Shown in pieces: positions 46,820-55,894 of a DNA stretch of 64,000 bases. The number at the start of each line of letters is the position of its first letter. Positions within the stretch are counted from its first letter, which is position 1. Made by a program: the position numbers and the translations under genes. The DNA lies in assembly GCF_030580675.1 (NCBI RefSeq), contig NZ_JAUQUB010000001.1, positions 1,550,001 to 1,614,000 on the forward strand, read 5' to 3'. This stretch comes from Antiquaquibacter soli (GTDB lineage: Bacteria; Actinomycetota; Actinomycetes; Actinomycetales; Microbacteriaceae). Under the pieces are notes generated by a model. The model had not been told where the DNA came from and ran no database searches. It worked only from the letters and a program-made list of their open reading frames with translations.

Positions 46820-48463
46820 CTACTTCGCCTGGCCGTAGTTGTCGACGATCGCCACGGTGACCGGGAAGCGCTCCGGCCAGGACCCGAACAAGAGACGCCC
46901 CGCCTCCTCCGCCGACTCACGCACCGCTGCGGCGACGGATTCCGCCTGGCCGGCCGGACAGTGCACGACGATCTCGTCGTGCAGGAAGAACACGAGGTGG
47001 GCCGAGTCGGTGAACCAGGCGCCATCCGCGAGCTCCCGCAGACGGGCACGGATGCTCGCCATCCAGCACAGGGCCCACTCCGCCGCCGACCCCTGAACGA
47101 CGAAGTTGCGCGTGAAGCGGCCCCAGGAGCGCGCCTGTGAGCGGGCGCGTTTCGTCGCCGCCTCCGTGGCGGACTCGCCCGAGGCATCCGCCTGGGCCTC
47201 GCGCCAGGCTTCGCTCGGAGGCGGCGAGCTCCGCCCGAGCCTCGTGGTGACCTTCTCCCCGCGCTCGCCCGCGCGCGCGGCCTCCTCCACGAGGCCGATC
47301 GCGCGCGGGTACGCGCGGGCGAGGCGGGGCAGGATGCGACCGCTCTCGCCCGTGGTTCCGCCGTACATGGCGCCGAGCATCCCGACCTTGGCCTGGTCGC
47401 GGGTCTCGACCGTGCCGCTCGCCACGATTCCGGCATAGAGGTCGCCGGCGGCTCCCGCGGTCATCATCGCGCGATCGCCTGCGAGGGCGGCGAGGATGCG
47501 CGGCTCGAGCTGCGCGGCGTCCGCGACGACGAGCGACCACCCGGGATCGGCGACCACCGCCCCGCGGATCTGCTTCGGCAACTGGAGCGCTCCCCCGCCG
47601 CTCGTCGCCCACCTGCCCGTGACGACGCCGCCCGGCACATAGTCGGGGCGGAATCGACCATCGGCGACCCACGTCTCGAGCCAGGTCCACCCGTTCGCGC
47701 TCAGGAGCCGGGCGAGCTTCTTGTACTCCAGGAGGGGCTCGATAACGGGATGCTCGATGTCGGCGAGCTCCCACTGCGAGGTCGAGGCGACGGCCAGTCC
47801 CGCGTTCCGCAAGTGCTTGAGCAGTTCGACAGGAGAGTCGGGGTTGAGGTCGGGGACGTCGATCGCGGCCCGAACGCGCTCCAGCACCGCCGCGAGCCGT
47901 GCCGGCCGCTCGCCCGCTCGCGGGCGCGGCCCGAGAATGCGCGTGAGGATCTCGTCATGCTCCCGGGCGCGCCACGGGAGCCCCGCGTACTGCATCTCGG
48001 CGGCGATGAGAGCACCGGCGGATTCGACGGCAAGCAGTCGGTCGATCCGGCCCGGCTCGGAGGATGCCGCGACAGCCGCCCGCTGTGCTTGGAATTCTGC
48101 GACGGGATCGGGCAGGGGCTCGGCGTCAGCGTCGTCAAGCTCGAAGAGCGCGTCATCCCTCGGCCGAGGCTCCAGCGCCGGCCGATCCCAAGGACCAATC
48201 GGTGCTGTAGCGAGCTGTGATCCGGCAGTGAGTTCCGAGAGGCGCAGGATGCTGTGGCACAACCGCAGATCGAAGCAGCGGTCGACCCGCACCCGCGCGG
48301 CGAGGAGCTGGGGGTACCACCAGGACGTGTCATCCCAGACCCACCGGGGGCGGTCGCGCTCGAACCGCGCGACGAACGCGGCGAGATCTCCCACGGGTTC
48401 GAGCTCGCCGCCGTCGACCGACGCGCGGAGCTCGGTGCTCCGGCGGTCGAGGACGATGATCAC
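46820..48463 (-). CDS. Bifunctional 3'-5' exonuclease/DNA polymerase I-like protein
   Basis: A 547-residue relative of the Klenow part of DNA polymerase I, lacking a 5' nuclease. The polymerase half has RFRPDYVPGGVVTGRWATS, motif A reading VVADAAQLEPRILA, the O-helix-like region with KVGMLGAMYGGTTGES and motif C FFLHDEIVVHCP. Motif A departs from the usual DYSQIELR. The N-terminal exonuclease-like region has no clear DxE motif. This actinobacterial protein exists alongside true PolA; its role is unclear. The GTG at 48463 sits where the family begins. Confidence 0.87.
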   Translation of the reverse strand: MIIVLDRRSTELRASVDGGELEPVGDLAAFVARFERDRPRWVWDDTSWWYPQLLAARVRVDRCFDLRLCHSILRLSELTAGSQLATAPIGPWDRPALEPRPRDDALFELDDADAEPLPDPVAEFQAQRAAVAASSEPGRIDRLLAVESAGALIAAEMQYAGLPWRAREHDEILTRILGPRPRAGERPARLAAVLERVRAAIDVPDLNPDSPVELLKHLRNAGLAVASTSQWELADIEHPVIEPLLEYKKLARLLSANGWTWLETWVADGRFRPDYVPGGVVTGRWATSGGGALQLPKQIRGAVVADPGWSLVVADAAQLEPRILAALAGDRAMMTAGAAGDLYAGIVASGTVETRDQAKVGMLGAMYGGTTGESGRILPRLARAYPRAIGLVEEAARAGERGEKVTTRLGRSSPPPSEAWREAQADASGESATEAATKRARSQARSWGRFTRNFVVQGSAAEWALCWMASIRARLRELADGAWFTDSAHLVFFLHDEIVVHCPAGQAESVAAAVRESAEEAGRLLFGSWPERFPVTVAIVDNYGQAK

Positions 48464-48491
48464 AAGTCCAGTGTGCCGCCGGGCGACGACA

Positions 48492-49301
48492 CTAGCCGTG
48501 CAGGAGCGAGCCGTCCTTCTTGAGGACGTTCTTCTCCCCTGCCTCGATCGGCACGCCGAAGCGGTTCTGCTTCGGGGGAAGAGGGCAGTTGAAGTTGTAG
48601 CTGAATGCGCACGGGGGCAGCACCGCCCGGTTGAAGTCGAGCGTGATCGTGCCGTCCGGGTTGGGCGCGAGGAACAAGAAGCGGCCGACGCTGTACGTCG
48701 ACTCACCGTTGGTCGCGTCGGCGAACACGAGCTGGAGGGCGCGACCCGCCTTGAACGCGGCGAGGTTGTAGTCCACGCCGTCCTTCGAGAAGCGGATCTC
48801 TCCGGGGATGACGTGCTCCTTCGTCTTCCCATCGCTCTTGAGCTGCTCGAAGCCGAGCGTCGTGCCCTCCGGGTTCTCCGTGAAGGTACCGGTGATGACC
48901 CACTCGGGGTTGTAGTCGAAGATGTCGATGCCGCCGAATTCCTGGATCGCCTCGGAGTTCGAATCCCAGACCCGTAGCGCGTATTGGCCGTCGTCGCCGG
49001 CGATCACGAAGCCGCTCACGGTGTCGCTGAAGACGACCGTGCTCGGCTCCGCGGCATCCTTGCCCCGGACGAGAGTCGTGCCGTCCACGAGCACGCCGTC
49101 GACGACGATGTCGTCGCTCGCGGCCGCGGTCACGGAGAGGCCGCCCTCGGCGGGCGCCCACGTGCCGGGAACACCCCAGATGGACTGCTCGCTGCTCACC
49201 CACTGGGTGTTCACGAGGGCGAGGTTGCCGGTCGGTTGGACGACGGCGAGCTCCCGCCGCGAGTGGTAGGTGGCGAGCTGGTCCTCGGGCGAATCGGTCA
49301 C
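48492..49301 (-). CDS. DUF1684 domain protein
   Basis: A 269-residue soluble protein. The C-terminal half has the DUF1684 signatures LQLVFADATNGESTYSVGRFL, TITLDFNRAVLPPCAFSYNFNCPLPP (seen as the NRAVLPPCAFS and CPLPPKQNRFGVPI blocks) and AGEKN. The function is not known. GTG start with TAGCGT 6 nt upstream suggests leaderless expression. Confidence 0.85.
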   Translation of the reverse strand: MTDSPEDQLATYHSRRELAVVQPTGNLALVNTQWVSSEQSIWGVPGTWAPAEGGLSVTAAASDDIVVDGVLVDGTTLVRGKDAAEPSTVVFSDTVSGFVIAGDDGQYALRVWDSNSEAIQEFGGIDIFDYNPEWVITGTFTENPEGTTLGFEQLKSDGKTKEHVIPGEIRFSKDGVDYNLAAFKAGRALQLVFADATNGESTYSVGRFLFLAPNPDGTITLDFNRAVLPPCAFSYNFNCPLPPKQNRFGVPIEAGEKNVLKKDGSLLHG

Positions 49302-49344
49302 CGTTCCACGCTAGCAGCCGCTCGCGCAACACTCGCGGAAGAGG

Positions 49345-50658
49345 TCAGCGCCACTCCGGAGCACTCGATCCGAGGGGCACAGGCGGCGCGCTCCACTGCC
49401 GCGCCGAGCCCGCGAACCCGGCGGCGGGCGCCGCCAGGACGAGCTCGCCGAGCTCGACGACCGTAGGGGCGAAGCCGACGTGCCGATGACGCCGGTCGCG
49501 GGACGCAGCCATCAGCTCGGCCGCCATGCGGGCGAGCGACACGTCGGCGAGCCACGACCCGCCCTCGTCGGCCCGGCGGCGCAGAGCAGTCGTCACCGCG
49601 GCCGCGAGCAGGTAGCCGGCCGAGTGGTCAAGCGCCTGGGCGGGCAGGGCTCCGGGCCGCGAGCCATCCGGTGACTCGAGCACGGCGATGCCCGTCGCCG
49701 CTTGCACGATGCTGTCGAAGCCGCGGCGTGCTCCCCACGGCCCGATGCCGCCCCACGCGCTCACTCGTGCGATGACCGCGCCGGGGTTGCGGTCGGCGAT
49801 CGCCTCCGGGCTGAGGCCGAACCGGTCGAGGGAGCCGGGGCGGTACCCGGCCACGACGACGTCGGCGGACTCGAGGAGCCGACCGAACTCGGGCGCCGAG
49901 GCATCCAGCACCGCCGAGCGCTTGCCGGCGCCGGTATCGAGGTGCTGGTACTCGGGCTCGGCCAGGCCGGGCGGGTCGACGCGGAGCACGTCAGCGCCCC
50001 ACAGCGCGAGCGTGCGGGTGGCGACCGGACCGGCGATGACGCGAGTGAGGTCGAGCACTCGAAAGCGCTCTCGAGGGACGCGCGCCGGTGCATCCGCGAT
50101 CCTCTCGAGCGCGACGAGCGGTTGCTGGGCTGCGGCGAGGGACTGGGGATGCTCGCGCCACTGCTCCCCGGTGCGCACGGCGACGGCGACCGCTCCGTGC
50201 TCCGCGGCGCGCTCCTCGACATCGGCCGCCCGCCACCCGCGGAGGCCGGCGAGCAGGTCATCAGCGGTCGTCCCCAACGGGAGCCCGAGTGCGGCGAGCA
50301 GCCGGTCGCGGTGGTGCGGGTAGTTCGCGTGCGTGCGGACCCATCCGTCGCCGGTCGGCCAGAAACCCGACAGTTCCGCCCACGGCGACATCGGCTCGCC
50401 GCGCTGCCGATAGTGCTTCTCGCTCGTCACCGCGGTCGCGATGCGGTCCGGGTCGAGTTCGACGGCCCCCGCCGCGGCACGACCCCGCCGTGCGGCCAGC
50501 AGGGAGGCGGAAAGGGATGCCGCGGCGATCGCATCGTGCACTAACGCCCCCACGGGCAGCACCGCGTCGAGCGGAACCTCAGCCGCGCGGGAGCGCACGA
50601 GCGCGAGCGCGTCGGCGTCCTCGCCGAGCGACTGCCACGCGGACTCGAGCGTGCTCAT
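49345..50658 (-). CDS. Family III CoA-transferase with reversed domain order
   Basis: A 437-residue CaiB/BaiF-type protein. Residues 196-400 carry the segments that normally begin the family: RFRVLDLTRVIAGPVATRTLALWGADVLRV, ADVVVAGYRPGSLDRFGL and the catalytic-Asp region RRGFDSIVQAATG. The preceding 195 residues resemble the usual C-terminal part (EHGAVAVAVRTGEQWREHPQ, QQPLV). It therefore looks permuted, or like a double-length enzyme trimmed at both ends. Substrate CoA thioester unknown. ATG start. Confidence 0.75.
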   Translation of the reverse strand: MSTLESAWQSLGEDADALALVRSRAAEVPLDAVLPVGALVHDAIAAASLSASLLAARRGRAAAGAVELDPDRIATAVTSEKHYRQRGEPMSPWAELSGFWPTGDGWVRTHANYPHHRDRLLAALGLPLGTTADDLLAGLRGWRAADVEERAAEHGAVAVAVRTGEQWREHPQSLAAAQQPLVALERIADAPARVPRERFRVLDLTRVIAGPVATRTLALWGADVLRVDPPGLAEPEYQHLDTGAGKRSAVLDASAPEFGRLLESADVVVAGYRPGSLDRFGLSPEAIADRNPGAVIARVSAWGGIGPWGARRGFDSIVQAATGIAVLESPDGSRPGALPAQALDHSAGYLLAAAVTTALRRRADEGGSWLADVSLARMAAELMAASRDRRHRHVGFAPTVVELGELVLAAPAAGFAGSARQWSAPPVPLGSSAPEWR

Positions 50659-50677
50659 GCGAGCCAGTGTGCCACCG

Positions 50678-50911
50678 TTACGGCAGTCGACCTACTCGGC
50701 GGTACCACTCCCACATCGCGTCGCAGGCCTCCTCGAGGGTTGCGGCGTAGCCCAGCGGCGACCCGTCCGGCGCGAGTCCTCGCAAGATGGGCACGCCACT
50801 CGCCCGACCCTGCTGGATCGTTCCGACGAGATAGCCACGGTCGAACATGCGCCACTCGCCCGCGAGGAGCGAGTTCTGCAGCTGATCGCTCGCCCTCCAG
50901 TGGTGCACCAT
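50678..50911 (-). CDS. Small hypothetical protein
   Basis: A 77-residue protein beginning MVHHWRASDQLQNSLLAG, with GWY-rich character (GEWRMFDRGYLVGTI; DAMWEWYRRV). I do not recognise the family. TATGTT (50918-50923 on the complement) lies 6 nt before the ATG, so translation is probably leaderless, and this box is inside a 15-bp palindrome. It diverges from the giant membrane-protein gene 76 bp away. Confidence 0.6.
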   Translation of the reverse strand: MVHHWRASDQLQNSLLAGEWRMFDRGYLVGTIQQGRASGVPILRGLAPDGSPLGYAATLEEACDAMWEWYRRVGRLP

Positions 50912-50924
50912 ATGTCGAACATAT
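50910..50924. promoter_or_regulatory. Operator-like palindrome over a -10 and start codon
   Basis: ATATGT (50910-50915) and ACATAT (50919-50924) are perfect inverted arms around CGA. The palindrome covers the -10-like box and start codon of the 77-residue gene, and is 51 bp from the -10 of the divergent gene. It is notably AT-rich for this genome. A regulator binding here would block the small gene. Confidence 0.5.
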
Positions 50925-50987
50925 CTTCGATCCACAGATATCGCAATCGCCGCTCCTACGAGTTTGCCTCGACATAGACTGGCGCGC

Positions 50988-53900
50988 ATGTCACACACCT
51001 GGACCGCCTCGGTCACCGCGCACCTGCTCGATCGAAGCCGATGCCCGAAGTGCGACGCGGTGCTTCGCAGCAGCTCGTGCGACCGGTGCGGGGCCGACCT
51101 GAGCGGCCCGCTCGCCTGGGACATCCTGAAGGCGTCCGAGGCGACGGTCGCGGCTCTCGAGAACCGGCAGAAGCTCATCGACGCGCTGCCGGTGCTCACC
51201 ACCGCCGTGGCGGTCCGCACCAACTCGCCCGCGGCCACCACGCCAGTCGCTGCGCCGATGGGCACACCCGCGGTGACCGCGGTGCGCGCTCGCCCGAGCT
51301 CGCAATTGAGCCTCCAGTCGGTTCTCGCCGTCGCGGGCGCCGGCCTCGTCGCCGTCGCGGCGATCGTCTTCACGTTCTTCAACCCCGACCTCTCCGACTT
51401 CGGCATCCGCACCGCGATCATCGCGGCCGTCACCGCCGTATTCCTCGTCGCCGCGTGGCTCCTCGCCCGAGGCGGACTCCAGTTCTCCGCGGAGGCGGTC
51501 GGCGCGCTCGGCACGGTCTTCGTCGGACTTGACGTCTGGGCGCTGGGAGACGGCTCCTCCGACGCCCGGGCTGCGTTCGTCCTCACCGCGGTGGGCACCC
51601 TCGTCGCTGCCGCTGCGCTCATCGCGCTCGGCTCCCTCGTCCGCTTGCGGAGCTGGGTGTGGGTGGCGCTCGCTGCCCTCCCGCTCGCCCCCGCACTCCT
51701 CGGGCTCGCGCTGGACTCGGCGTGGGCGCACTCCGCGGGATTCGTCGCGGCCGCGGCCGTCGGTATCGGCGTCCACCCGCTCGCGCGCCGCCTCGGTCGG
51801 CGATTCGGAAGCGCGCTCGCGGCGGATCGGGTCACCGCCTCGATCCTGCAGGTGATCGCCGGAACCATCGCCCTCGGACTACTGCTGACGGTCGACGGTC
51901 CGCAGACTCCGCGCGCGCTCGGCTCGGCGGCGATCGTTGCGGGGCTAGCGCTCATCGCTCTCGTGTCCGCTCGAACCCTCGCCTCCTCCGCGTGGAGCTA
52001 CTCGGCCGGGTTCCTCATCGCGACGGCGGGGGCACTCGCGTCGTTCGCGATCGACGTCGACGACGAGTGGACGATCGCTCTCGTCGGTGCGGGCGTACTC
52101 GCGGCCGCCGCCGTCTCCTCGATCGTCCCGGGCCTCCGCGGGGTACGACGGCGGCTCGTGCGCGCCGGTACGTGGACGGCGACGCTCATCGTCGCCGTTC
52201 CCGGTGCGATCGGCGCGATCATCCACCTCGCCGGTCGTGCCATCACCTTCTTCGGCGACTACCCCGGCGAGGTGACGGGCGGCTCGACGGCGCTCGCCAC
52301 GGTGCTGCTCCTCGTGGCGGTGGCGGTTGCGGGAGGCATCCTGCACCTCGTCAGCCGGCCGCTCGAGTCGTCGCTCGAGCACGCCTACCTCCCGGTGGGA
52401 GTCTGGCTCGGGATGCTCGGCCTCAGTGTCTTCGTGACATGGAGCGACCTCCTGCTGCCGGTACAAGTGGGGCTCAGCCTGCTCGTCGTCGCGGGAGTCG
52501 CAGTCGGCCTCGCTCTCGTGCCGCGGCTGCGCTCCGCTCGGCTCGCGCTCCGCGCGCCGCTGCTCGTGGCGGCGCACGGCCTCCTCGTGCTCGCAGGTCT
52601 GCTCTCCTGGACCGACGACGCGCTCCGCGTTCCGCTGGGCGCCGCCGGAGTCGTCGCGCTCGTCGCTCTCGCCTTCGCGATGCCCCGCGTGATCCGCCCG
52701 GCCTACACGGGGGCGGGGTACGCCTACTCGCTCGTCGTCGTCGCCGCCGGATTCGCTCTCGCGGACATCGACGACCTCGCTGGTTTCTGCCTCACGACCA
52801 CCGCGGCGGCGCTGGCAGCCATCGTCGCGACCCTCGTCCCCAGGGTCTCCGGGCGGCACTGGTACGCCGTCCTCCTGGTGACAGCGGTCCCCTTCCTCAT
52901 CGGCATCGTCTCGGTGCTCATCGAGCGCAGCGGCTGGACGGCGCTCTCCACCGGCGTCACCTTCGTCCTCCTCCTGGTCATCGTGCTCACCCGGCGCCCT
53001 GGTCTGACGAGGTTCGTACGAGCCGGCGCGGCTGCCCTGCTCGTCCCCGCTCTCGCCGTCGTCGTCGTCTGCCTCGGCGCTGAGCTTCTCACCGTGAGCG
53101 CGTCTCCCGTCACCCTGCCGATCATCGCGGCGATCGTCGCGCTTGTGCTGCCCTCGACGGGGCTCATCGGGGCGGCGCTCGAGCGCCACGGCATCCCGGA
53201 GCAGGATGCTCGCTGGTCCCGCGTCGCTGTCGAGGTGTCCTCTCTCGTGACGGGGGCGATCGGGGTGCTCCTCGCTCTCGTGCGAGCAGCGGCGGGCATC
53301 CCCACGACATTCACTGTGCTCGTGATCCTCGGTGTCGGCGCGATCGCGACGGCGCTCTTCGCGAAGCGTCGCTACGGCTGGCCGCTCGCGTTCGCAGCCT
53401 TCACCGGAGCGCTGTGGTGTATCTGGGCCCTCAACGGCGTCACGGGCCTCGAGCCGTACCTGCTGCCGCCGACGCTCGCAGCCGCCCTGCTCGGGGCGAT
53501 TCTCGTCGCGCGCGGGCTCCCGGGGTTCGGTCTGTCGGCGGCCGGGCTGTATGCGACCGGCCTCTCGGTCGCGATCGTTCCGATCCTCGCTGCCCAGGTC
53601 GTCGTCGGATCGGAGTCCGCCGTGCCCTGGAGGGCGTGGCTGCTGCTGGGCTTCGCCGTCGCTCTCGTCGCCGTCGGGGCGGCCCTGCCGCGACTCTCGC
53701 GCTGGACTCCGCTCGCACGGCTGGCCGCGCTGCGCACGCCGTCCCTCGTCGTCGCCATCGTCGCGGCAGCGGGCGGGGTCGCCCAGGCCGCGCGGTTCGG
53801 CCTTCGCGCCGACGACGCGGGTGTCTCCAGCGATGACGTCGTCATCATCCCGGTGCTCGGCTACACGGGTGGGGCTGCGCTGCTCGCGGCGACGGCGGCG

Positions 53901-54665
53901 GCCCTCCTGAGCCGTCGTGCAGAAGCGCCCTGGGCCGCTCCGGAGCGGGTCGCGGGATCGCGGTGGCTATTCGTGCCGACGGTTGCCTTCGTCACGCTCG
54001 GGGCTGTCCTCGGCATGCGCGACGGCTGGCTGCCCATTCTGAGCGTCTACGCGATCAGCCTCCTCCTGCTCGCGTTCATGATCGTCACCGCGCTGCGCGA
54101 GCGCGTACGCCCGACAGTGCTGCCGCCCGTGCTGCTCACGTTCGCCGCCGCCTGGTCGGTCGCGGTGGCGAGCTGGAGCGCCCGGGAACTCCGAGTCGAG
54201 ACCTATTCGCTGCCACTCGGATTCGCCCTCCTCGCCGTGGGCGTCATCGCGATGTGGCCGCAACGCGCGGTGGCTCGGGCCACGCTCGTCAGCTGGCCCA
54301 TCGGGTTCTCCGGATCGTGGCGATTGCTCGGTCCGGGCATCCTGGCGATCTTCGTGCCCTCGGTTCTCGCCACCGGCACCGACCCGCTCACCCAGCGCGC
54401 CATCATGGTCATCGCTCTCGCACTCGTTGCCATCCTCATCGGCAATCTCCGGCGGCTCGCGGCGCCGTTCATCCTCGGCATCATCGTGCTGCCGGTCGAG
54501 AACGTGGTGGTCTTCGCCGTCCAGATCGGTCGCAACATTGAATCGCTCCCCTGGTGGATCACTCTCGCCACCGCAGGGGCGGTGCTGCTCGTGCTCGCGG
54601 TGACGTCGGAGCGGCGGGTCGGCAAGGACAAGGGGACGGCCGCGCGCATCCGCGATCTGACGTGA
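50988..54665 (+). CDS. Giant zinc-ribbon polytopic membrane protein
   Basis: A 1225-residue protein. A cytoplasmic N-terminus has a zinc ribbon (CPKCDAVL ... CDRCGADL), a helical spacer and, from about residue 105 to the end, some 30 or more hydrophobic segments of 18-24 residues separated by short loops. No transporter motif, nucleotide site or enzyme signature is visible. TAGACT (50975-50980) lies 7 nt before the ATG, suggesting leaderless translation. Similar large zinc-ribbon membrane proteins exist in Actinobacteria, but I know no function for them. Confidence 0.75.
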   Translation: MSHTWTASVTAHLLDRSRCPKCDAVLRSSSCDRCGADLSGPLAWDILKASEATVAALENRQKLIDALPVLTTAVAVRTNSPAATTPVAAPMGTPAVTAVRARPSSQLSLQSVLAVAGAGLVAVAAIVFTFFNPDLSDFGIRTAIIAAVTAVFLVAAWLLARGGLQFSAEAVGALGTVFVGLDVWALGDGSSDARAAFVLTAVGTLVAAAALIALGSLVRLRSWVWVALAALPLAPALLGLALDSAWAHSAGFVAAAAVGIGVHPLARRLGRRFGSALAADRVTASILQVIAGTIALGLLLTVDGPQTPRALGSAAIVAGLALIALVSARTLASSAWSYSAGFLIATAGALASFAIDVDDEWTIALVGAGVLAAAAVSSIVPGLRGVRRRLVRAGTWTATLIVAVPGAIGAIIHLAGRAITFFGDYPGEVTGGSTALATVLLLVAVAVAGGILHLVSRPLESSLEHAYLPVGVWLGMLGLSVFVTWSDLLLPVQVGLSLLVVAGVAVGLALVPRLRSARLALRAPLLVAAHGLLVLAGLLSWTDDALRVPLGAAGVVALVALAFAMPRVIRPAYTGAGYAYSLVVVAAGFALADIDDLAGFCLTTTAAALAAIVATLVPRVSGRHWYAVLLVTAVPFLIGIVSVLIERSGWTALSTGVTFVLLLVIVLTRRPGLTRFVRAGAAALLVPALAVVVVCLGAELLTVSASPVTLPIIAAIVALVLPSTGLIGAALERHGIPEQDARWSRVAVEVSSLVTGAIGVLLALVRAAAGIPTTFTVLVILGVGAIATALFAKRRYGWPLAFAAFTGALWCIWALNGVTGLEPYLLPPTLAAALLGAILVARGLPGFGLSAAGLYATGLSVAIVPILAAQVVVGSESAVPWRAWLLLGFAVALVAVGAALPRLSRWTPLARLAALRTPSLVVAIVAAAGGVAQAARFGLRADDAGVSSDDVVIIPVLGYTGGAALLAATAAALLSRRAEAPWAAPERVAGSRWLFVPTVAFVTLGAVLGMRDGWLPILSVYAISLLLLAFMIVTALRERVRPTVLPPVLLTFAAAWSVAVASWSARELRVETYSLPLGFALLAVGVIAMWPQRAVARATLVSWPIGFSGSWRLLGPGILAIFVPSVLATGTDPLTQRAIMVIALALVAILIGNLRRLAAPFILGIIVLPVENVVVFAVQIGRNIESLPWWITLATAGAVLLVLAVTSERRVGKDKGTAARIRDLT

Positions 54666-54744
54666 TCGATCAGTTTTGAAGAAGCCGAGCTCGCCAGAGC
54701 CTGCCTAGCATGGGGTGATCAGAACCACAGCGAGAGGAACGACG

Positions 54745-55179
54745 ATGGCCCAGGGCTCCACCGACGAGACCGAGTTCAGCGCCGAGGAACGCGCCGCGAT
54801 GAAGGAGCGCGCCAAGGAGCTGCGCTCGGCGAAGAAGGGGAAGAAGTCCGGGCTCGAGGATCTCCTCGAGAAGATCGCGGAGATGCCCGAGGCCGACCGG
54901 GTGCTCGCCGAGCGGATCCACGAGCTCGTGACGGAGGCCGCGCCGCACCTCGAGACGAAGACCTGGTACGGGTTCCCCGCCTACGCACTCGACGGCAAGG
55001 TCATCTGCTTCTTCCAGCCGGCCGCCAAGTTCAAGAGCCCCTACGCGACGTTCGGCTTCAACGAGGCCAGGAACCTCGACAACGGCGAGGTGTGGATCAC
55101 CGCATTCGGCTTGTCGAAGCTCACCCCGGCGGCGGAGAAGCAGATCGTCGAACTGGTGAAGAAGGCCGCCGGCGTCTGA
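54745..55179 (+). CDS. DUF1801/YdhG-like protein
   Basis: A 144-residue protein with a lysine/glutamate-rich helical N-terminus (ERAAMKERAKELRSAKKGKK) and a C-terminal DUF1801 fold: ETKTWYGFPAYALDGKVICFFQPAAKFKSPYATFGFNEA. Related proteins include the Bacillus iron chaperone Fra (YdhG), but the metal link is unproven here. GAGAGGA ribosome site 6 nt before the ATG. Confidence 0.82.
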   Translation: MAQGSTDETEFSAEERAAMKERAKELRSAKKGKKSGLEDLLEKIAEMPEADRVLAERIHELVTEAAPHLETKTWYGFPAYALDGKVICFFQPAAKFKSPYATFGFNEARNLDNGEVWITAFGLSKLTPAAEKQIVELVKKAAGV

Positions 55180-55197
55180 TTCTGTAGGGCGCGTTCC

Positions 55198-55539
55198 CTA
55201 CGACTCCGGGTCGTCCATGAACTCGCGGACCTCCTGGTCGCACCGGCACGCGGCCGCGAACTTGGCGGCCCACTCGAGTGCCGCCTCCCGCGACGGCAGG
55301 TCGAGGATGCTGTAGCCGCCCTCGATCCGCCGCGTCGGCTCGTACGTTCCCGGGGTGACGGTACCGTCGGCCGAGACACGCACGGGTGCGACCTCCTCGC
55401 TGAGACCCCCACCGAAGACCCAGACGCCCGCCGCTTTGGCCTCGCGGAGCACCGCGTGCGCGTCGATTCCCGCCTGGACGAACTCCTCCGGCGTCAGCAC
55501 CATGGCTTCGCCGGGGAACGAGATCAAGTACTTCGTCAC
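55198..55539 (-). CDS. YCII-related protein, copy 2
   Basis: A 113-residue ferredoxin-like-fold protein of the YCII family (TKYLISFPGEAMVLTPEEF, VWVFGGGLSE, GGYSILDLPSREAALEWA). Starts at GTG 2 nt after the stop of its paralogue. Members of this type are often encoded with ECF sigma factors; none is present here. Probably a recent tandem duplicate of the next gene. Confidence 0.85.
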   Translation of the reverse strand: MTKYLISFPGEAMVLTPEEFVQAGIDAHAVLREAKAAGVWVFGGGLSEEVAPVRVSADGTVTPGTYEPTRRIEGGYSILDLPSREAALEWAAKFAAACRCDQEVREFMDDPES

Positions 55540-55541
55540 TG

Positions 55542-55865
55542 CTACATCAACTCCCGAATCTCTTGCGCGCACCGGCACGCTACCGCGATCTTTCGAGCCC
55601 ACTCCTCGGCGGATGCTCGGTCCGGCAGATCCAGCACCGTCAACCCGCCCGTGATCCGCGAGCCCGGGTGCGTGCCCTCGGCGACGCTGCCGTCACCCGA
55701 CACGAGCACCGTCGGGACGGTTTCGTCGACCCCGCCCCCGAAGACCCAGACGCCGGCATCCATCGCCTCCTGGCAGACGGCGTTCGAGTCGATGGCGGCC
55801 TGAGCGAGTTCCTCATCGGAGAGCACCATCGCCTCCGCGGGGAATGAGATGAGATAGTGAGGCAT
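55542..55865 (-). CDS. YCII-related protein, copy 1
   Basis: A 107-residue YCII family protein (PHYLISFPAEAMVLSDEEL, VWVFGGGVDETV, GGLTVLDLPDRASAEEWA, ACRCAQEIRELM), clearly paralogous to the downstream copy. The ATG at 55865 is preferred to one at 55880 because TACACT (55872-55877 on the complement) lies 6 nt before it, implying a leaderless mRNA. Function unknown. Confidence 0.85.
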   Translation of the reverse strand: MPHYLISFPAEAMVLSDEELAQAAIDSNAVCQEAMDAGVWVFGGGVDETVPTVLVSGDGSVAEGTHPGSRITGGLTVLDLPDRASAEEWARKIAVACRCAQEIRELM

Positions 55866-55894
55866 GTGCACAGTGTACACATCGAGCGGTCCGG

